In this document: positions 45,790 through 53,449 of the stretch, piece by piece
How the letters are laid out: every line of letters starts with the position of its first letter
Numbering within the stretch: position 1 is the first letter of the stretch
Assembly: GCF_016859125.1 (NCBI RefSeq)
Contig: NZ_CP069338.1
Coordinates: 5,519,501 to 5,583,500 of the forward strand
Length of the DNA stretch: 64,000 bases
Direction of reading: 5' to 3'
Source: Archangium violaceum
GTDB lineage: Bacteria; Myxococcota; Myxococcia; Myxococcales; Myxococcaceae
Position numbers and translations under genes: made by a program
The notes under the pieces: generated by a model
Seen by the model: only the letters and a program-made list of their open reading frames with translations
What the model was told of the DNA's origin: nothing
Database searches by the model: none

Positions 45790-45818
45790 TTGGCGGTCCC
45801 GGAGGGCTCCCCTATGCT
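45790..45818 (+). promoter_or_regulatory. Predicted promoter of the radical SAM gene
   Basis: TTGGCG (45790-45795) and TATGCT (45813-45818) are 17 bp apart; the ATG at 45828 begins nine bases after the -10. A small inverted repeat, GGGACC-GC / GC-GGTCCC (45780-45800), overlaps the -35. Confidence 0.45.
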
Positions 45819-45827
45819 GCGCGACCC

Positions 45828-47696
45828 ATGAGGGTCGCCCTGGTCGTGATGCCGCTGGCGGCGGTTCATCGCCCGAGCCTCGCGGCGGGTCTGTTGCAGG
45901 CCGCGGTGAAGGCGCGGGGCCACGAGTGCCACACCAAATACTTCAACGTCACGCTCTGGAAGATGCTGGGCGCGGAGTCCTACCGCTTCTTCTGTCAGGA
46001 GGCGCCCATGACGGCGCTGGCGGGGGAGTGGGCCTTCGCGCAGGCCTTCCACGGGCGCCGCGAGGGGGCGCGGGAGGCCTACGCACGCGAGGTGCTGGAC
46101 CATCCGGTGTGGGGCATGTCGCCCGCTTCGCGCGAGCACGTGTGGGCGCTGGAGGAGGTGGCGCCCGCGTTCCTGCGCGTGGCCTTCGAGTCCTGTGACT
46201 GGGGCCAGTACGACCTGGTGGGCTTCACCAGCACCTTCGAGCAGACGATGCCCTCGTTGTGCCTGGCGCGGATGATTCGCGAGCGCTACCCCCGGGTGAA
46301 GCTGGTGGCCGGTGGCGCCAACTTCGAGGCGGGGATGGGCCGGCAGTACATGGAGCGCTTCGGGTTCCTCGACTACGTGGCCACGGGCGAGGCGGACGTC
46401 TCCTTCCCCCAGCTGTGCGAGAACCTGCGCGAGGGCCGCGACGAGGTGCCCCCGGGCTTCCTCTACCGGGAGGGCGGTGTGGTGCGCGAGTCCCCCCGGC
46501 GCAAGGAGCCGGGCTACGCGAACCTGGATGCGCTGCCCACGCCGGACTACGAGGACTTCTTCCGCCTGGTGCGCACGAGCGCGCCCGAGCTGGCGGCCGG
46601 GATGTGGCTGCCCCTGGAGGCCTCACGGGGCTGCTGGTGGGGCGAGCACTCGCACTGCACGTTCTGCGGCCTCAACGGCGAGGCGATGACCTTCCGCCGC
46701 AAGAGCTGGCGGCGGGTGGTGGACGAGCTGGAGGAGGTGGGCCGGCGTCACGGCGCCGCGCCCGTGCAGTACGCCGACAACATCCTGGCGATGGACTACT
46801 TCAAGGACCTGCTCCCCCACTGGGCGGCCCGGCCCGAGCGGACGGAGAAGTTCTTCGAGATCAAATCCAACCTCAAGCGCCGCCAGGTGCGCCTGCTTCG
46901 CGAGGCGGGCATCACCCGCGTGCAGGCCGGCGTGGAGACGCTCGCGGACGGGACGCTCAGGGTGATGCGCAAGGGCGTGTCGGGTGCGCAGAACGTGGCG
47001 CTGCTGCGCTGGTGCCAGGAGCTGGGCGTGGACTCGCTCTGGAACGTCATCTACGGGTTTCCGCGCGAGGATCCGGAGGACTACGCGCGGACGCTCGCGC
47101 TGCTCCAGAAGCTGGCGCACCTGAGGCCCCCGGACATCTGCTCGCCCATCCGGATGGACCGCTTCAGCCCCAACCACGCGAGCTGGCGCGAGCAGGGGTT
47201 CTCCGGCATCCGGCCCATGCCGGCCTACCGGCACGTCTTCCCCTTCCCGGAGGAGACGCTCCACGAGCTGGCCTACTACTTCGACTACGAGCACCCGCGC
47301 TGGAACGAGGTGCTCGAACGGGGCGCGGCGCTCCGGTCCTTCATCTCCCAGTGGCAGGAGCGCCACCACCGGCGCGACAACGGCGAGCTGGCCGTGAAGC
47401 CGCACTGGCAGGGAGGCTTCGTCCTCGTCGACAGCCGCTTCAACGTCACGCCCGCCAGCGAGCGCCTCGCCGAGGCCACGGTGGCGCTGCTGCTGGCGTG
47501 TGACGCGCCCACCTCGCGCGAGCAGGCGCTGAGGACCGCGGCGGGGGCCACCGGAGCCTCGGCCCCCGAGGCGCTGGAGCGGGAACTGGCCCGGCTGCTC
47601 GAGCGAGGCATCATCGCCAGCGTGGGCTCGCTCCTGGTGACGTTGGCGATGCTTCCGGACGGCTTGAGGATGGAGCGGCTCGCGAGAGCCCACTGA
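45828..47696 (+). CDS. B12-binding radical SAM protein, RiPP maturation type (rSAM ocin-1 like)
   Basis: A 622-residue enzyme. The N-terminal ~200 residues form a cobalamin-binding-like domain (YDLVGFTSTFEQTMPSLCLA, KLVAGGANFE). The radical SAM cluster is the variant C269-x7-C277-x2-C280 in SRGCWWGEHSHCTFCGLNG, which matches the RiPP maturation radical SAM protein 1/C-methyltransferase family (TIGR03975-like). Further SAM-domain parts are GITRVQAGVETLADGTLRVM and NVIYGFPREDPEDY. A C-terminal ~130-residue domain (VKPHWQGGFVLVDSRFNVTP, winged-helix-like end) follows. It would modify a ribosomal peptide, probably by C-methylation, and a Gly/Pro-repeat peptide gene follows after 20 bp. The precise reaction is inference. 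Confidence 0.88.
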   Translation: MRVALVVMPLAAVHRPSLAAGLLQAAVKARGHECHTKYFNVTLWKMLGAESYRFFCQEAPMTALAGEWAFAQAFHGRREGAREAYAREVLDHPVWGMSPASREHVWALEEVAPAFLRVAFESCDWGQYDLVGFTSTFEQTMPSLCLARMIRERYPRVKLVAGGANFEAGMGRQYMERFGFLDYVATGEADVSFPQLCENLREGRDEVPPGFLYREGGVVRESPRRKEPGYANLDALPTPDYEDFFRLVRTSAPELAAGMWLPLEASRGCWWGEHSHCTFCGLNGEAMTFRRKSWRRVVDELEEVGRRHGAAPVQYADNILAMDYFKDLLPHWAARPERTEKFFEIKSNLKRRQVRLLREAGITRVQAGVETLADGTLRVMRKGVSGAQNVALLRWCQELGVDSLWNVIYGFPREDPEDYARTLALLQKLAHLRPPDICSPIRMDRFSPNHASWREQGFSGIRPMPAYRHVFPFPEETLHELAYYFDYEHPRWNEVLERGAALRSFISQWQERHHRRDNGELAVKPHWQGGFVLVDSRFNVTPASERLAEATVALLLACDAPTSREQALRTAAGATGASAPEALERELARLLERGIIASVGSLLVTLAMLPDGLRMERLARAH

Positions 47697-47716
47697 CACA
47701 ACCAAAGGGAGGGGAG

Positions 47717-48142
47717 ATGTCGAAGCAGACGAGATACCTGCTGACGGTCGACTCGGCGACGGGTGCGGCCGTGAGGTTGGAGCGACTGGGTGAAGCGGGA
47801 GACCTGACCGAGGTTCCGTTGAGCACGCTCACGGCGGCCCCCCTGGGCGTGACGAGCCCGGCGCCCGCGGCGGGAGGAGGGGCACCGCTCTCGCCCCAGT
47901 CCCTGGTCATCAACATCTACATGGGAGGCCCGCAGCAGGCGGCTCCGCTCTCCCTGTCGCTGCCGGGGCTCATCGGGCCCGGGGCGCCTGGAGGGCCCGC
48001 GCCGAGCACCACCACCATCGGGCCCGGGGGGCCTGGAGGGCCCGCGCCGAGCGCGAGTCTGGCGGGACCAGGCGGCCCTGGTGGTTTCGCGGGGCCCGCT
48101 CCGAGCGGGACCGCTGGCGGTGAGGAGGGCGGCTCGCGGTAG
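47717..48142 (+). CDS. Gly/Pro-repeat protein, candidate RiPP precursor
   Basis: A 141-residue protein starting 20 bp after the radical SAM gene with a strong AGGGAGGGGAG ribosome site. Residues 1-~40 are a folded, charged leader-like part (YLLTVDSATGAAVRLERLGE). Residues ~58-84 hold a hydrophobic strand (SLVINIYMGG). Residues 85-130 are tandem repeats of the type IGPGGPGGPAPS, with two 45-bp DNA repeats beginning at 47972 and 48017. The tail is acidic and Gly-rich. No Cys is present, so it is not a lanthipeptide or sactipeptide. I infer that it is the substrate of the adjacent enzyme because of position and leader/core-like layout; it is not a family I recognise. Confidence 0.6.
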   Translation: MSKQTRYLLTVDSATGAAVRLERLGEAGDLTEVPLSTLTAAPLGVTSPAPAAGGGAPLSPQSLVINIYMGGPQQAAPLSLSLPGLIGPGAPGGPAPSTTTIGPGGPGGPAPSASLAGPGGPGGFAGPAPSGTAGGEEGGSR

Positions 48143-48151
48143 GCTGTCCGT

Positions 48152-48405
48152 ATGGACGCGAACGCCGTTGCCCGGGAGCTCCAGATGCTCCGCTCGTTGA
48201 TGACCGGCCACACCGACCGGCACGACGAGCGGCGCACCTCCGACCTTCTCGTGTCATCGCCCGGGATGGCGTGGCCCGTGTCGCTCGCGCCGCCCAGGAG
48301 GACATGGGCCGGGTGCCCTTCGATTCAGAGGCCCCACGTCAGGCGCGGCTGGCCGAGCTGACGCGCGACCTGCTGCGCGCGGAGGCCCTGGCTCCTCGGG
48401 CTTGA
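48152..48405 (+). pseudogene. Frameshifted small gene behind the Gly/Pro peptide
   Basis: ATG at 48152 opens MDANAVARELQMLRSLMTGH and continues to HDERRTSDLL. Near 48245-48250 the natural continuation moves to another frame, reading RVIARDGVARVARAAQEDMG and ending LTRDLLRAEALAPRA at TGA 48403-48405. Together they give ~85 helical, charged residues. Either one or two bases were lost in the CTTCTC region, or the sequence has an error there. No family is recognised. It starts 9 bp after the peptide gene and may be part of the same unit. Confidence 0.5.
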
Positions 48406-48578
48406 TGGGCGGCTACTCCGTCGAGCGGTCGCGCGAGGGGTGTACCAAAGCCATACGGACAGACCGGGGTCGGGGAGGACGTTGGTTTGACACCGAAGAA
48501 AAAGCCTGCCATCAGCGAGGGAAGTATCGCGGAACCTTGGAAGATGGGGCTCGGTCCTGGACGGGGGCGGAGGAGGCC

Positions 48579-49718
48579 ATGAGTGTGCGTGGCGGGGTCA
48601 TCCTCATCGAAGGCGCGAGCCCTTCACGGATGCTGACCATCCAGGCGCTCCAGGCCATCCACTGTGAGTGCGTCGCCGTCGTTGACCTCGAGGAGGCCGA
48701 GGCGGAGGCGAAGAAGGGACGTCCGCTCATGCTCATGCTGGATTGCTCGTCCTTCATGCCGGCGGATGAGGGCGCCCTCTCCCAGCTCCAGGAGATGCGG
48801 CGGAGGGTAGGCGTCCCCCTGGTCCTCCTGGCCAATCTCGAGACACCCACCGAGTTCATTGAGAGTCTCAGCCAGGTGGGCGCGGACGACTGCCTGCTCA
48901 AGCCGCTGCGGCCCCACCAGCTCCAGTCACGCATCGAGGTCGTCTCCGCACCCAGGCCCCCCGTGAACCCCTCTTCACTGGGGCGCCTGGGCCCGAAGGT
49001 CGTCTCCATCCTCCATGGGCGGCAGGGCTTCGCCTGGCGGACGGGAGAGCTGTTCGAGCACAGCGGCTATCATGTGCTCTACGGTTCCATCGGGGATGAG
49101 CACGTGCAGCGGGACGCGTCCGGCATCGACCTCCACATCTTCTGCACCGACTCCCGCGAGGCGCTTGCCCGTGCACTCCGACTTCACCTCCCGGCGGGGA
49201 TGCCCCCGGGAGCGCGGGGGTTCCTCATCTGCTCCGGGGGACCCGGTGACCTCGTCTCCCACTCTGGCGGTGGGTTGATGGCTGGCCTCGACATGGACCA
49301 GATCTTCCCGGAGCACATCGTCCAGAAGGCCAATGCCTGGTTCTCCAGGTCCAGCGATGCCCTTCGGCCCGAGTCGCGCGTGCCCTTCTTCTGTCCCGTC
49401 GAGTACCGCGAGGCGGGCAACATCTTTGGCACCTGGAACTCCTGCTACTCCTACGATCTCAGCCCCGGGGGCATCTTCCTGCGCACGCTCGTTCCGGCCC
49501 GTCCGGGCTCCGCGGTGGAGCTGAAGATCCACCTGACCACCCACCGCACGGAGCTGCTGGGCTCGGGGGTCGTGGCCTGGGCCAACACGTATGCCGACCG
49601 CAAGGCCTATTCCTATCCAATAGGCATGGGCGTGCAATTCCTCGGGATGAGCCCCAAGGGGCTCGCGCTGCTCCGCGAGCTGTGCGGTGCGGATCCCACC
49701 ATGAGCAAGCCGGGTTGA
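48579..49718 (+). CDS. Receiver-like and PilZ domain protein
   Basis: A 379-residue protein. Residues ~5-120 look like a receiver (VILIEGASPSRMLTIQALQA, D55 in LMLMLDCSS, K near DCLLKPLRP), but the acidic pair is E11-G12, so Mg binding and phosphorylation are doubtful. A middle region (~130-245) reads as a second alpha/beta domain (VVSILHGRQGFAWRTGELFE). Residues ~265-375 are a PilZ-type domain (YDLSPGGIFLRTLVP, SGVVAWANTYADR, IGMGVQFLGM) of the TIGR02266 type. It starts the plus-strand che-like operon. A perfect TTGACA at 48487-48492 may be a -35, though no good -10 follows. Confidence 0.82.
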   Translation: MSVRGGVILIEGASPSRMLTIQALQAIHCECVAVVDLEEAEAEAKKGRPLMLMLDCSSFMPADEGALSQLQEMRRRVGVPLVLLANLETPTEFIESLSQVGADDCLLKPLRPHQLQSRIEVVSAPRPPVNPSSLGRLGPKVVSILHGRQGFAWRTGELFEHSGYHVLYGSIGDEHVQRDASGIDLHIFCTDSREALARALRLHLPAGMPPGARGFLICSGGPGDLVSHSGGGLMAGLDMDQIFPEHIVQKANAWFSRSSDALRPESRVPFFCPVEYREAGNIFGTWNSCYSYDLSPGGIFLRTLVPARPGSAVELKIHLTTHRTELLGSGVVAWANTYADRKAYSYPIGMGVQFLGMSPKGLALLRELCGADPTMSKPG

Positions 49719-49748
49719 GTGGCTTGCTCCGTCTGGAGAACCGTGACG

Positions 49749-50120
49749 ATGACACGAAAGAAGATCCTCCTCGTGGATGACTCCAACACCGTCATCCTCA
49801 TGCACCGGATGATGCTGAGTGGTGGGGGCTACGAGTTGCTGATCGCTCGCAACGGTGTGGAGGCGGTGGACCTGGCGCTGCGCGAGCGGCCGGATCTCAT
49901 CTTCATGGACGTCATGATGCCGCAGATGGATGGCCTGCAGGCCTGCAAGCGGATTCGCGAGAGCCCGGAGATGAAGTCCACCCCCATCATCATGGTCACC
50001 ACCCGTGGAGAGCCGCACAACGTGCAGGCGGGCTACGAGAGCGGCTGCACCGAATACATCACCAAGCCGTTCGACAAGGGCGAGCTGATGCAGAAGCTTC
50101 GCAACCACCTGGGCGAGTAG
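49749..50120 (+). CDS. CheY-like response regulator
   Basis: A 123-residue single receiver domain. The acidic pair is D10/D11 (LLVDDSNT), the phosphorylated residue D54 (LIFMDVMMPQMDG), the switch Thr is in MVTTRGE and the Lys in YITKPFDKG. All residues needed for phosphotransfer are there. It lies 30 bp after the receiver/PilZ gene and 25 bp before the GAF gene, so it is probably the output of the CheA kinase in the same operon. The start could also be a GTG two codons earlier. Confidence 0.93.
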   Translation: MTRKKILLVDDSNTVILMHRMMLSGGGYELLIARNGVEAVDLALRERPDLIFMDVMMPQMDGLQACKRIRESPEMKSTPIIMVTTRGEPHNVQAGYESGCTEYITKPFDKGELMQKLRNHLGE

Positions 50121-50145
50121 ACGGACGCCCGCACCCGCATCCCTC

Positions 50146-50805
50146 ATGAGCTCGGATCCACCCCGCGACCCCAAGGACTCCGCCCACGACATGCTCCGGC
50201 TCACCGAAGAATCCCTGGGAGAGCTGGAGGCGGAGAACGCGTCCCTGCGCACCCAGGTGGACAGCTTGCGTCAGGAGCGGGTCCGCCTCGAGGAGAAGCT
50301 CTCCAGCGCGGATGTGCAGATGACGAACCTGGTGAACCTCTGCGTGGCCAGCCACCGTCTGCACGAGACCGCCGATCGCCGCGCCCTGCTCGACATCATC
50401 CGGGAGATCATCAACAACATCGTCGGCTCGGAGGAGCTGGGCATCTTCGAGCTCGATGCGGAGCGCTCGATGCTGTCGCTGGTGCACTCGATGGGCATCG
50501 AGCCGGATCGGTTCCAGTCCATTCCCCTGGACCAGGGAGTCATCGGCTACACGGCCCTCACCGGCGAGCGCTTCGTCGCGGGTGAAGGCCCGGGCCCCCG
50601 TGCCACCGGGAGCGAGTCGAACCTGACCGCCTGCATCCCGCTGCGCTGTGGCAGCCGCGTCTGGGGCGTCATCGCCATCTTCGGCCTGCTGCCGCAGAAG
50701 CCCACGTTGAAGGACGGGGACCGGGAGCTCTTCGCGCTGTTGGAGAATCAAGCCGGCCTGGTCCTGGCCGCGTCCGAGACGGAGCCCGATGGAAATCGAT
50801 CATGA
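50146..50805 (+). CDS. Coiled-coil GAF domain protein
   Basis: A 219-residue soluble protein. Residues ~18-58 are a heptad coiled coil (SLGELEAENASLRTQVDSL). Residues ~70-210 are a GAF domain (HETADRRALLDIIREIINNI, LGIFELDAERSMLSLVHSMG, CIPLRCGSRVWGVIAIFGLL). The gene overlaps cheA by 17 bp. In an operon that lacks chemoreceptor and CheW genes, this protein may take the place of the receptor as signal input; this is inference from the neighbours. Ligand unknown. Confidence 0.85.
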   Translation: MSSDPPRDPKDSAHDMLRLTEESLGELEAENASLRTQVDSLRQERVRLEEKLSSADVQMTNLVNLCVASHRLHETADRRALLDIIREIINNIVGSEELGIFELDAERSMLSLVHSMGIEPDRFQSIPLDQGVIGYTALTGERFVAGEGPGPRATGSESNLTACIPLRCGSRVWGVIAIFGLLPQKPTLKDGDRELFALLENQAGLVLAASETEPDGNRS

Positions 50806-52450
50806 CGCGCTCCTGAAGGCCTTCCTCGTCGAGTGCGATGAGCTCTTCGCGCTCATGGAAGAGCAGCTCGTGGGCCTGGAGCAGCAGCCGGATCCGGAGC
50901 GGCTGCGGACCATCTTCCGCGCGGCCCATACCCTCAAGGGCAATGCCACGTGCGTGGCGCTTCCCTCCTTCGCGGAGTTCGCCCACGTGGTCGAGGATCT
51001 GCTCGAGCGCCTGCGCACGGGGGAGCTGGGCGTGTCGCATGAGCTCGTGTCACTCCTGCTCTCGGCCGTGGATGCGATGCGGGAGCTGCGGGAGCGGGTG
51101 CCGGGCGGGCAGGTGATGCTGACGGCGCATCAGCGCGGCTTGATGGCGCTCATGACCCGATGGGCCCGGAAGGAGCTCGTGGCCGGTGGAGAGGTTGTCG
51201 ACGCCAGGGACTCCTCCACGAGCCCCCTTCCCGAGCAACCCGGGCGCAAGCCCCTGGCCGAGGAGGAGCGGGCCAGGAACCTCCGGGTGGGCATCAACAA
51301 GCTGGACCGGATGGTGGACCTCATCGGCGAGCTCTCCATCGCGCAGGGCGGCGTGACCGCGATGCTCGAGGGGGACAGGTGGCGGTCGCGCGAGGAGCTG
51401 CTCGAGGCGAACCGCGCGGGCGAGCGCTTGCTGCGCGAGCTCCAGGAGCTGGTGATGAAGGTGCGGATGGTGCCGCTCGGCCCCACGTTCCGCCAGTACG
51501 TGCGCACAGTGCGGGACCTGGCCTCGGCGCAGGGCAAGCAGGTCGAGCTCGTCTTCGAGGGCGAGGACGTGGAGATGGACACCACGGTGGTCGACAACGT
51601 GCGAGATCCGCTGCTGCACATGATTCGCAACGCCATCGACCACGGCATCGAGACTCCGGCCGTGCGCCGGGCGAGGGGCAAGCCGGAGCTCGCCCAGCTG
51701 AAGCTTCGCGCCTCCCATGACTCCGGCAGCATCCGCATCGAGGTCATCGACGACGGGGCGGGCCTGGACAAGGCGCGGATCATCGAGCGCGCCCGCGCAC
51801 TGGGTCTCTCGCGCGAGCCCGAGGCGCTACCCGATGAGGAGCTCTTCGCGTTGATCTTCGAGCCGGGCTTCTCCACCGCTCAGGAGATCACTCCCACGTC
51901 GGGCCGGGGCGTGGGGATGGACGTGGTGCGTCGCAACGTGGAGGCCCTGCGGGGAAAGGTCACCGTCCAGAGCAGGGAGGGACAGGGTGTCACGGTGAGC
52001 CTCCGGCTCCCGCTCACGTTCGCCATCATCGATGGGTTCCTGGTGGGCGTCGGCTCGGAGACGTACGTCGTGCCGCTCGATGCCGTCCACGAGTGTGTCG
52101 AGTTGCCCGAGAGCACGCACGAGCGGGCCGGGGAGCGAGATGGCGTGCTGAACCTGCGGGGCGAGCCCATCCCCTTCCTCCGGTTGCGCCACCTCTTCTC
52201 CCACGACACGGTGGCGCCGCCGCGCGAGAGCATGGTCATCGTCCAGTACCAGCAGGGCAAGGTGGGCCTGGTCGTGGATACCCTCCATGGTGAGAGCCAG
52301 ACGGTCATCAAGCCCCTGGGAATGTTGTTCAAGGACCTCCCCTGCATCTCGGGCGCGAGCATCCTGGGCAACGGGCGGATCGCGTTGATCCTCGACGACG
52401 CCGCGCTCCTGCGTGAGGCCACCCGCTCGCGGTCCTCCGCGGCTCCATGA
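50789..52450 (+). CDS. CheA-type histidine kinase
   Basis: A 553-residue CheA. The Hpt domain (1-~105) has the phospho-acceptor H47 in RAAHTLKGNA. There is no P2 CheY-docking domain, only a ~50-residue linker. The dimerisation domain starts near LRVGINKLDRMVDLIGEL. The ATPase has HMIRNAIDHGIE (N box), DDGAGLD, FEPGFSTAQEIT and SGRGVGMDVV. The CheW-like domain ends the protein (VGVGSETYVVPLDAVHECVE to GRIALILDDAALL). It should phosphorylate the CheY-like protein two genes upstream. No cheW, cheR, cheB or mcp gene is nearby. Confidence 0.93.
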   Translation: MEIDHDALLKAFLVECDELFALMEEQLVGLEQQPDPERLRTIFRAAHTLKGNATCVALPSFAEFAHVVEDLLERLRTGELGVSHELVSLLLSAVDAMRELRERVPGGQVMLTAHQRGLMALMTRWARKELVAGGEVVDARDSSTSPLPEQPGRKPLAEEERARNLRVGINKLDRMVDLIGELSIAQGGVTAMLEGDRWRSREELLEANRAGERLLRELQELVMKVRMVPLGPTFRQYVRTVRDLASAQGKQVELVFEGEDVEMDTTVVDNVRDPLLHMIRNAIDHGIETPAVRRARGKPELAQLKLRASHDSGSIRIEVIDDGAGLDKARIIERARALGLSREPEALPDEELFALIFEPGFSTAQEITPTSGRGVGMDVVRRNVEALRGKVTVQSREGQGVTVSLRLPLTFAIIDGFLVGVGSETYVVPLDAVHECVELPESTHERAGERDGVLNLRGEPIPFLRLRHLFSHDTVAPPRESMVIVQYQQGKVGLVVDTLHGESQTVIKPLGMLFKDLPCISGASILGNGRIALILDDAALLREATRSRSSAAP

Positions 52451-52501
52451 GAGCCCCCGGTCCACTCCTCGGCTGAGGAGGAGGGGGACGAGCGGGGGCT
52501 C
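52451..52501 (+). terminator. Hairpin after cheA
   Basis: GAGCCCCCG directly after the cheA stop pairs with CGGGGGCTC, and inner CCTC with GAGG. No T-run follows, so its strength as a terminator is uncertain. Confidence 0.45.
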
Positions 52502-52596
52502 CCTGCGAGGGGCCATGCTCGATTCCCATCTTCCCCGGGGAGGCGCCCGGGAAGGTCCGGCCGCCTCCATTCCCTCACCGTAGTGGGGAGCGAGCG

Positions 52597-52968
52597 ATGG
52601 CGCAGCGGATGGATGTTCGGGTCGGCATGGTGGCGAAGAGCCGGGATGGGCACCGGCTGGGCAAGGTCATCGGCCTGGCGGAGGATGGCTTCGTCGTGGA
52701 GAAGGGCGTGTTCTACGCGAAGGACTACCTGGTCCCCTTCCGCTCCGTGGAGAGGATCGAGGGGGATGACATCCACCTCTCCCTGGAGAAGGACCAGTTG
52801 CGGAAGGCCAGCCTGGGCGAGGTGCTGGAGGCGGCCGACCGGTTGGATATGGGGACGGACTCGCTGAGCGAGGCCCGTATGGACAGCGCCAAGTTTCAGG
52901 ACCACGACCGGTACGACGTGCGCCCCGAGGGAGAGAAAGCCGATCCCAACGCGCCTTCCCGCTACTAG
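52597..52968 (+). CDS. PRC-barrel/DUF2171-type protein
   Basis: A 123-residue soluble protein whose first ~75 residues match a PRC-barrel/DUF2171 beta fold (VRVGMVAKSRDGHRLGKVIG, GFVVEKGVFYAKDYLVPFRS). The rest is polar and disordered (RYDVRPEGEKADPNAPSRY). Such domains occur in ribosome maturation and envelope proteins, but no role can be assigned here. The next small gene starts 3 bp after its stop. Confidence 0.7.
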   Translation: MAQRMDVRVGMVAKSRDGHRLGKVIGLAEDGFVVEKGVFYAKDYLVPFRSVERIEGDDIHLSLEKDQLRKASLGEVLEAADRLDMGTDSLSEARMDSAKFQDHDRYDVRPEGEKADPNAPSRY

Positions 52969-52971
52969 GAC

Positions 52972-53277
52972 ATGCACGTCATCCAATTCCTGCTGCCGCT
53001 GCGCGACAATGAGCGGCGGCCCTTCGCCCGGGCGGACTTCGAGAAGGTCCGCACCGAGCTCACCAATCGTTATGGGGGCGTCACCGCCTTCCTACAGTCT
53101 CCGGCCATGGGGGCGTGGAAGGAGGAGGGCGAGACGGTGCGGGACGAGATGGTGCTCTTCGAGGTGATGGTGGAGCCGCTCGACCGGGAGTGGTGGAGCG
53201 GCTATCGCGCGGAGCTGGAGCGCCGCTTCCGGCAGGAGCGCATCGTGATGCGCGCGCTCGGGGCCGAGACGCTCTGA
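52972..53277 (+). CDS. Hypothetical protein in operon with the PRC-barrel gene
   Basis: A 101-residue soluble alpha/beta protein starting 3 bp after the preceding stop. It reads like a ferredoxin-fold dimer subunit (MHVIQFLLPLRDNE, GGVTAFLQSPAMGAWKEEG, VLFEVMVEPLDREWW), but I do not recognise a named family. Trp- and Arg-rich, with no Cys. Probably a real gene from its coding style and tight coupling. Confidence 0.65.
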   Translation: MHVIQFLLPLRDNERRPFARADFEKVRTELTNRYGGVTAFLQSPAMGAWKEEGETVRDEMVLFEVMVEPLDREWWSGYRAELERRFRQERIVMRALGAETL

Positions 53278-53333
53278 GCCGCGAGCTTCGCTCGGGGGCG
53301 AGGGGGGCTTCCCACTCATCGGGTGAGCATCAC

Positions 53334-53349
53334 TGTGACGCGGGTCACA
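53334..53349. promoter_or_regulatory. CRP-type binding site
   Basis: TGTGACGCGGGTCACA is a perfect match to the CRP/FNR-family consensus TGTGA-N6-TCACA. It stands ~100 bp upstream of the CDP-alcohol phosphotransferase start, a normal position for activation. Confidence 0.6.
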
Positions 53350-53405
53350 TCCCGCGTGTGAGGTGGCGCACCGCTCGTGGGCCCGGGCTTTCGCATTGTT
53401 CGTAT

Positions 53406-53437
53406 CACCCCGGGCGACGAAACCGGCCCGGGGTGAA
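53406..53437. promoter_or_regulatory. Inverted repeat before the CDP-alcohol phosphotransferase
   Basis: TCACCCCGGGC and GCCCGGGGTGA are an exact 11-bp inverted repeat around a 10-nt centre, ending 12 bp before the ATG at 53450. It may be an operator or, in RNA, a hairpin next to the ribosome site. Confidence 0.45.
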
Positions 53438-53449
53438 TGGACACGGGCA

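Noticed and set aside
47960-48110. Gly/Pro repeats considered as a collagen-like structural protein
   Set aside because: The repeats do not keep strict G-x-y triplets, and the gene is tightly linked to a RiPP-type radical SAM enzyme, so a precursor role fits better; the alternative is not excluded.
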